A DNA stretch of 24,267 bases. Source: JALTBU01 sp964410645. GTDB taxonomy: Bacteria > Campylobacterota > Campylobacteria > Campylobacterales > Nautiliaceae. How positions within the stretch are numbered: the stretch's first letter is position 1; each line of letters opens with the position of its first letter. The DNA is taken from positions 1 through 24,267 of the forward strand of contig CAYPHV010000020.1 in the NCBI GenBank assembly GCA_964410645.1, given 5' to 3'. The notes beneath the pieces were generated by a model. The model was not told where the DNA came from. It ran no database searches and was given only the letters and a program-made list of their open reading frames with translations. Position numbers and translations under genes: made by a program. Shown one piece after another: positions 20,011 to 24,267 of the stretch.

Positions 20011-22497
20011 TTGAAGTTAAAAATTTCAGAAGTAGCAAAAGAATTGGGATTAAAATCAAAAGAAGTCATTGATTTGGCAAAAGAACTTGGTATAAAAGCA
20101 TCAATAAGAAGCGGTATAGCGCCTATGGATGCGGCAAAAATAGATGAATATTTAAAACACGGTAAAACAAAAGAAGAGGAAAAGCCAAAAGAAGAGCAAA
20201 AAGAAATAAAAGAAGCAAAAGAAATAAAAGAAATAAAAGAAGAGGAAAAGCCAAAAGAAGAGCCTAAAAACACAAGAAGAAAAAAAAGAAGATCTTTTAA
20301 TGATTTGATTAAAAAAACACAAAAAGGTATTACTGTAATTCAAAAGGCAAAACCAAAAGAAGAGATTAAGGAAAAAAAGACAGAAATCAAAAAATCTCCT
20401 CTCAAAGAAAAAAAAGTTATAAAGGCAAAGCCTAAAAAAACAAAAAAACCAGCACATGCAAAAAAAGAGGCAAAAGAAATTAATATCAATATGGATTTAG
20501 CCGAAATGAATGTAATAGAAGAAGAACAAGTAGAGCTTCTTGATTTGTATTTTAACGATATAAGTCTTGATGAGACGGTTGAAGAAAAAACTCAAACAAA
20601 GACTCAAATAGAAAATAAAAAAGAGGCAAGAAAACAGCAATTAAGAAGAAAAAAAATCAAAGAAGAAAAAGATTTAAATAAAACCTTTATTAGAAAAAAA
20701 AGAAAGAAAAAGAAGGAAACTAAAATTCAGGCTGTTAAAATCCCAAATGAAATTAGAGTCTATGAATTTGCAGAAATGATTAAAAAGCCTCTTGAAGATG
20801 TAATAGGGGCATTAAAAGAATTAGGCGAAGAAAAAGATAAAAATGACTTTTTGGATGAAGAGCATATAGAAACACTGGCGGAAGAATTTGGAGTTTCTAT
20901 TGAAATTTATGATCCATTGGCAGAGTTTGATTATATTAAAAAATATGAAAAAAAATGTCCAAAGGATAAATACAATGTTCCCCGTGCTCCGATAATCACT
21001 ATTATGGGACATGTTGATCACGGTAAAACAAGTCTGCTTGACAGAATCAGAAACAGTAAAATAACTTCGCATGAAGCCGGTGGAATTACTCAGCATATAG
21101 GCGCATATATGATAGAAAAAGAAGGGAAAAATATAACATTTATAGATACTCCCGGACACGAAGCGTTTACCGAGATGAGAGCAAGAGGCGCACAGGTTAC
21201 TGATATTGCTATTATTGTAGTAGCCGCCGATGACGGCGTTATGCCACAAACCAGGGAAGCTATAGCACATTCTAAGAATGCAAATGTTCCATTTATTGTT
21301 GCGGTAAATAAGATAGATAAACCTGGAGCAAATCCGGATTTGGTAAAATCTCAACTTGCGGAAATAGGTATTACACCTGTTGAATGGGGAGGAGAATATG
21401 AGTTTGTAGGAGTTTCAGCTAAAACAGGAGAGGGGGTGGATGATTTGCTTGAGACCATTTCTCTTCAAGCTGAAATGATGGAACTTAAAGCAGATATTAA
21501 TTGTCCTGCAAAAGGCGTGGTAATAGAAAGCAGAATAGAAAAAGGCAAAGGAGCGGTCGCTACAGTTATTGTTAAAAACGGTAAACTTAAAAAACAGGAC
21601 AGTTTTGTATGCGGTAAAACATACGGAAAAGTAAGACTTTTAATTGATGATATGGGAAAACAGAAAAAAGAAGTTTTGCCCGGTGAACCGGTAGAAGTCA
21701 GCGGTTTTGATGAAGTGCCGAGTGCAGGGGATATTTTGATAAGTGTTGAGAATGATAAAATCGCAAAAGATACGGCTGATAAATGGAAAAATTATCTTGA
21801 TCAAAAAGAAAAATCAAAGTCAACAAAAGCTACACTTGAAGATTTGCAAAAAATGATTTTAGAAGGTGAGCTTAAAAAACTTCCAATAATAATAAAAGCA
21901 GATACCCAGGGAAGTGTTGAGGCCATTAAAGGAAGTCTGATAAAATTGCAAAATGAAGAAGTGAAAGTTAATATTATCCATTCTGATGTAGGAGCTGTCA
22001 GTGAAAATGACGTAATATTGGCAAAAGCCAGTGAACCTAATGCAATTATTTTAGGATTTAATGTCCGTCCTACAACAGGCGCTAAGAGTAAGGCAAAACA
22101 AGAAGGAATTGAAATTAGGACTTATTCAATTATTTATGACTTAATTGACGATATTAAAGAATTGCTCTCAGGTCTCATGACACCTAATGTTAAAGAAAAT
22201 GTAACAGCCACAATAGAAATAAGGGATGTGTTTAATGTTCCTAAAATCGGTGCGATTGCAGGATGCTATGTACAAGACGGGGTTGTCAAAAGAGGCGATT
22301 ACGTGAGAGTCATAAGAGATGGAGTTGTTATTTATGACAGTAAATTAGCGGGTCTAAAAAGATTTAAAGACGATGTAAAAGAAGTAGGTAAAGGGTTTGA
22401 ATGCGGTATTATGGTAGAAGGTTATAACGATATAAAAGTAGGCGATATATTAGAAACGTATCAAAAAATAGAAGAAAAAGCTTCTTTTGAAGGATAA
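20011..22497 (+). CDS. infB: Translation initiation factor IF-2
   Basis: GTPase that places initiator fMet-tRNA on the 30S subunit. I take TTG 20011 as start, giving 828 residues: AGGAG ends 5 bases upstream and the product starts MKLKISEVAKELGL, the usual IF2_N helix. A frame opening at 19966 would add 15 residues encoded by the end of rnpM/ylxR. Order: IF2_N about 1-50, a Lys/Glu-rich linker about 50-240 with repeats, a second IF2_N-like helix set about 244-292, then the G domain with G1 GHVDHGKT (333-340), G2 GGITQHIG, G3 DTPGHE (379-384), G4 NKID (433-436) and G5 SAK, followed by domains II-IV. rbfA starts 2 bases after the stop. Confidence 0.97.
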   Translation: MKLKISEVAKELGLKSKEVIDLAKELGIKASIRSGIAPMDAAKIDEYLKHGKTKEEEKPKEEQKEIKEAKEIKEIKEEEKPKEEPKNTRRKKRRSFNDLIKKTQKGITVIQKAKPKEEIKEKKTEIKKSPLKEKKVIKAKPKKTKKPAHAKKEAKEININMDLAEMNVIEEEQVELLDLYFNDISLDETVEEKTQTKTQIENKKEARKQQLRRKKIKEEKDLNKTFIRKKRKKKKETKIQAVKIPNEIRVYEFAEMIKKPLEDVIGALKELGEEKDKNDFLDEEHIETLAEEFGVSIEIYDPLAEFDYIKKYEKKCPKDKYNVPRAPIITIMGHVDHGKTSLLDRIRNSKITSHEAGGITQHIGAYMIEKEGKNITFIDTPGHEAFTEMRARGAQVTDIAIIVVAADDGVMPQTREAIAHSKNANVPFIVAVNKIDKPGANPDLVKSQLAEIGITPVEWGGEYEFVGVSAKTGEGVDDLLETISLQAEMMELKADINCPAKGVVIESRIEKGKGAVATVIVKNGKLKKQDSFVCGKTYGKVRLLIDDMGKQKKEVLPGEPVEVSGFDEVPSAGDILISVENDKIAKDTADKWKNYLDQKEKSKSTKATLEDLQKMILEGELKKLPIIIKADTQGSVEAIKGSLIKLQNEEVKVNIIHSDVGAVSENDVILAKASEPNAIILGFNVRPTTGAKSKAKQEGIEIRTYSIIYDLIDDIKELLSGLMTPNVKENVTATIEIRDVFNVPKIGAIAGCYVQDGVVKRGDYVRVIRDGVVIYDSKLAGLKRFKDDVKEVGKGFECGIMVEGYNDIKVGDILETYQKIEEKASFEG
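20169..20263 (+). repeat. 29-base in-frame direct repeat in the infB linker
   Basis: Bases 20169-20197 recur exactly at 20235-20263, an offset of 66 bases (22 codons), so copy-number change would keep the frame. Between them are shorter AAAGAAATAAAAG-type repeats. They encode KEEEKPKEE-like charged segments of the IF-2 linker. Confidence 0.85.
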
Positions 22498-22499
22498 TA

Positions 22500-22862
22500 A
22501 TGGGTAAAAGTATAAAAATTCAAAGAAAAGAGTCAATTCTTAAAGAAATTTTACCGGAAGCCCTTGCCCAAATGAATGATAACAGAATAAATTCGTTAAG
22601 TGTTGTTGATGTTGTTTGTTCAAGAGACGGAAGCGATGCAAAAGTTTATCTTGGCAAAAGCTATTTGAATGATAAAGAACAGCGTGATGCTTTGAAACAA
22701 TTAAAATTAGCACACGGAAATATTCAAAGTTATACATTGAAAACAACAGGCTGGTATAAAGTCCCGAATTTTGCATTTACTTTTGACGAATTGTTTGAAA
22801 AAGAGAACAAAATGGAAAAACTGTTTGAAAAAATCAAAAAGGGTTCGGATGGATCTTTATGA
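22500..22862 (+). CDS. rbfA: Ribosome-binding factor A
   Basis: A 120-residue KH-like protein that binds late 30S precursors and helps 16S rRNA 5'-end maturation and cold adaptation. Family pattern seen: IQRKESILKEILPEALAQ at the N-terminus, the strand ITSLSVVDVV-like NSLSVVDVVCSRDGSDAKVYL (about 31-51) and the ending YKVPNFAFTFDEL, equal to the usual PELxFxxD segment. Length is typical. It follows infB by 2 bases and overlaps rimP by 14. Confidence 0.92.
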   Translation: MGKSIKIQRKESILKEILPEALAQMNDNRINSLSVVDVVCSRDGSDAKVYLGKSYLNDKEQRDALKQLKLAHGNIQSYTLKTTGWYKVPNFAFTFDELFEKENKMEKLFEKIKKGSDGSL

Positions 22863-23286
22863 TGTAATTAAAAATATAGTGGAAGATAACGGATGTGAAT
22901 TTTATGATATTGAAAAAAGCGAAGAGAGCGGAAATAAATTTTTTAGAATTTATATAACAAAACCAGGTGGTGTAAATTTGGATGAATGTGCTGTGATAAA
23001 CAATCTGCTTTCTCCTATTTTTGATATGGAAGAGCCGATAAAAGGCAAATATTTTTTGGAAGTAAGTTCTCCCGGGCTTGAAAGAAAACTGACTAAAAAA
23101 GAGCATTTTGAAAAAAGTATAGGTGAAAAGGTAAAAGTTACTACAGATGAAGGTAAAAAAATAAAAGGAATTCTAAAAAGTTTTGACGGAGAAACAGCAG
23201 AAATTGGAAAAGAAAAAGTAAATTTTAAGAAAATAAGAAAAGCCAAAACATATATAGAATGGAATACGTATAAGTTTAATGGATAA
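22849..23286 (+). CDS. rimP: Ribosome maturation factor RimP
   Basis: A 145-residue protein needed for 30S assembly. The ATG at 22849, behind AAAGGG, begins MDLYDVIKNIVEDNGCEFYD, the normal RimP start. The frame is open further upstream to an ATG at 22771, but that stretch is the rbfA sequence in another frame. Landmarks: FFRIYITKPGGVNLDEC (about 33-49), YFLEVSSPGLERKL (about 68-81, the family hallmark) and a C-terminal SH3-like domain from about 86. Overlap of 8 bases with ribD. Confidence 0.94.
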   Translation: MDLYDVIKNIVEDNGCEFYDIEKSEESGNKFFRIYITKPGGVNLDECAVINNLLSPIFDMEEPIKGKYFLEVSSPGLERKLTKKEHFEKSIGEKVKVTTDEGKKIKGILKSFDGETAEIGKEKVNFKKIRKAKTYIEWNTYKFNG

Positions 23287-24244
23287 AAGCGTTTTTGATT
23301 TAATTATTCAAAAAGCCTGGAAATATCAGTTTTTAACATATCCAAATCCGGCTGTCGGATGTGCGGTAATAGTTAAAAATAAACTTTTTGCGGACGCCCA
23401 CAAAAAAGCCGGATTTCCTCATGCCGAGGTTAATGCTCTTTGGAAGGCTTTTTCATTTTTTCACAAAACCCCTGAGTTAAAAACTGCAAAAGAAATTCAC
23501 GAATATTTGATAAAAAACCATAATAATTTTTTTAAAGATGCTGAGATTTATGTAACGCTTGAACCATGTTCCCATATAGGAAAAACTCCGTCCTGTGCTC
23601 ATTTGATATCTATTTTAAAACCCAAAAAAGTAACTATCGGATGGCTTGATCCGATAAAATCACACAGCGGCGGGGTGGAAATACTTAAAAATGCCGGTAT
23701 TAAAGTGGAAGTTGTAAATGATAAAAGATGTTTTGATTTGATAGAACCTTTTATAAAATGGAAAGAGAGATTTATTTTTTTTAAATTGGCCGAGAGCCTA
23801 AATGGGACAATTACAGGCGGATATATAAGCAGCGAATCTTCATTAAACTGGGTTCATCAGATAAGGGATAAAATTGATTTGCTGGTAATCGGCGGGAATA
23901 CAGTAAGAATCGATAGACCGACCTTGGATAGCAGGAGAATTAGCGGAAAAGCCCCGGATGTATTAATTTATTCAAAAAGAAAAAAATTTGATAAAACAAT
24001 ACCTCTTTTTAATGTAAGCGAAAGAAAAGTTTTTATTGAGGATAATTTAAACAGGCTTAATGATTATAAATTTATAATGGTAGAAGGTGGGGAAAATCTT
24101 TATAATACTCTTAAAAATATAGTAGACTGGAAAGTTTTTATAGTATCTCCTAAAATGTTTAGTAGAAAGAATTATCAGGTGGATGATAAAATAGAAATTT
24201 TGCATATAGAAAAAAGAGATGATTTAATTATTTGGGGGAGATGA
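23279..24244 (+). CDS. ribD: Bifunctional riboflavin biosynthesis deaminase/reductase RibD
   Basis: A 321-residue two-domain enzyme carrying out the second and third steps from GTP to riboflavin. Deaminase domain, about 1-145: HAE at 48-50 and PCxxxGKTPSC at 96-106, giving zinc ligands H48, C97 and C106 with E50 as catalytic acid. Reductase domain, about 160-321: FFKLAESLNGTI, LLVIGGNTVRIDRPTL and MVEGGENL, the usual NADPH- and substrate-binding pattern. The deaminase part has an insert at about 58-86 with a helical look. Length is shorter than E. coli RibD (367). Overlaps rimP by 8 bases and the next gene by ATGA. Confidence 0.94.
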   Translation: MDKSVFDLIIQKAWKYQFLTYPNPAVGCAVIVKNKLFADAHKKAGFPHAEVNALWKAFSFFHKTPELKTAKEIHEYLIKNHNNFFKDAEIYVTLEPCSHIGKTPSCAHLISILKPKKVTIGWLDPIKSHSGGVEILKNAGIKVEVVNDKRCFDLIEPFIKWKERFIFFKLAESLNGTITGGYISSESSLNWVHQIRDKIDLLVIGGNTVRIDRPTLDSRRISGKAPDVLIYSKRKKFDKTIPLFNVSERKVFIEDNLNRLNDYKFIMVEGGENLYNTLKNIVDWKVFIVSPKMFSRKNYQVDDKIEILHIEKRDDLIIWGR

Positions 24245-24267
24245 TGGCAAAATTTAATGATTTGGAT
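24241..24267 (+). CDS. Start of an unidentified downstream gene (cut by the right edge)
   Basis: An ATG at 24241 overlaps the ribD TGA as ATGA, followed at once by a second in-frame ATG at 24244; the nine codons available read MMAKFNDLD. The recurring ATGA overlap in this operon supports a real start. Nothing can be said about function. Confidence 0.5.

Noticed and set aside
20169..20263. Possible CRISPR-like or mobile repeat
   Set aside because: The repeat is in frame inside infB, lacks regular unique spacers and encodes the charged IF-2 linker.
20821..21354. Minus-strand open frame of 177 residues inside infB
   Set aside because: It runs antisense to the IF-2 G domain, with Phe/Ile/Cys-rich shadow composition and no ribosome-binding site or family motif.
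22771..22848. Extended N-terminus for RimP
   Set aside because: It overlaps the conserved end of rbfA, and RimP family proteins begin at the Met at 22849, which has its own AAAGGG.

Overview
The window is an AT-rich stretch of bacterial chromosome packed almost end to end with core genes. Gene content and order point to Campylobacterota: minC sits between an M23 peptidase and lpxC, followed by tsaB-thrB-rnpM(ylxR)-infB-rbfA-rimP, as remembered for Helicobacter pylori. recA-eno is followed by an FtsB-like and an AMIN-domain gene, with fliQ-murB nearby, as remembered for Campylobacter. An HP0268-like gene is next to miaB, and MqnD belongs to the futalosine menaquinone route. The very low GC and heavy AGA/ATA codon use would fit a Nautiliales-type member (Nautilia, Caminibacter, Lebetimonas), but that level is a guess. 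I see no tRNA, rRNA, CRISPR array, insertion sequence or prophage, and no gene-free stretch longer than about 115 bases.

Left block, minus strand (about 4535 down to 1): a promoter drives an HP0268-like small nuclease, miaB, a membrane-anchored TPR-like protein, a short Xer-type recombinase, and three proteins with a PilM/PilN/PilO-like layout, the last cut by the window edge. The three probably form an inner-membrane platform for a type IV pilus-like or DNA-uptake machine; this is inference from architecture.

Middle block: nusA and a DUF475/TerC-type membrane protein run on the plus strand and meet a minus-strand operon (mqnD, a MazF/PemK-like protein, fliQ, murB) tail to tail. recA-eno diverges from mqnD. 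After eno a hairpin terminator abuts the start codon of an FtsB-like gene that begins a dense operon: ftsB-like, AMIN protein, aroK, a 60-residue protein, a uracil-DNA-glycosylase-like gene and flhB.

Right block, plus strand: from an extended -10 promoter at about 14670 runs nrnA, an M23 peptidase, minC, lpxC, tsaB, thrB, rnpM/ylxR, infB, rbfA, rimP, ribD and the first codons of another gene, mostly with ATGA or longer overlaps. It combines envelope building and division with translation and ribosome maturation.

The window is mostly ordinary core genome and I did not find a clear new multi-gene system. The best leads are a near-perfect 20-base inverted repeat enclosing the rnpM/ylxR coding region, a lone MazF-like protein with an N-terminal extension and no antitoxin, an apparent AUA start codon in an ATAA overlap after miaB, a terminator touching the FtsB-like start codon, and a GC-rich nusA leader with a possible leader peptide.
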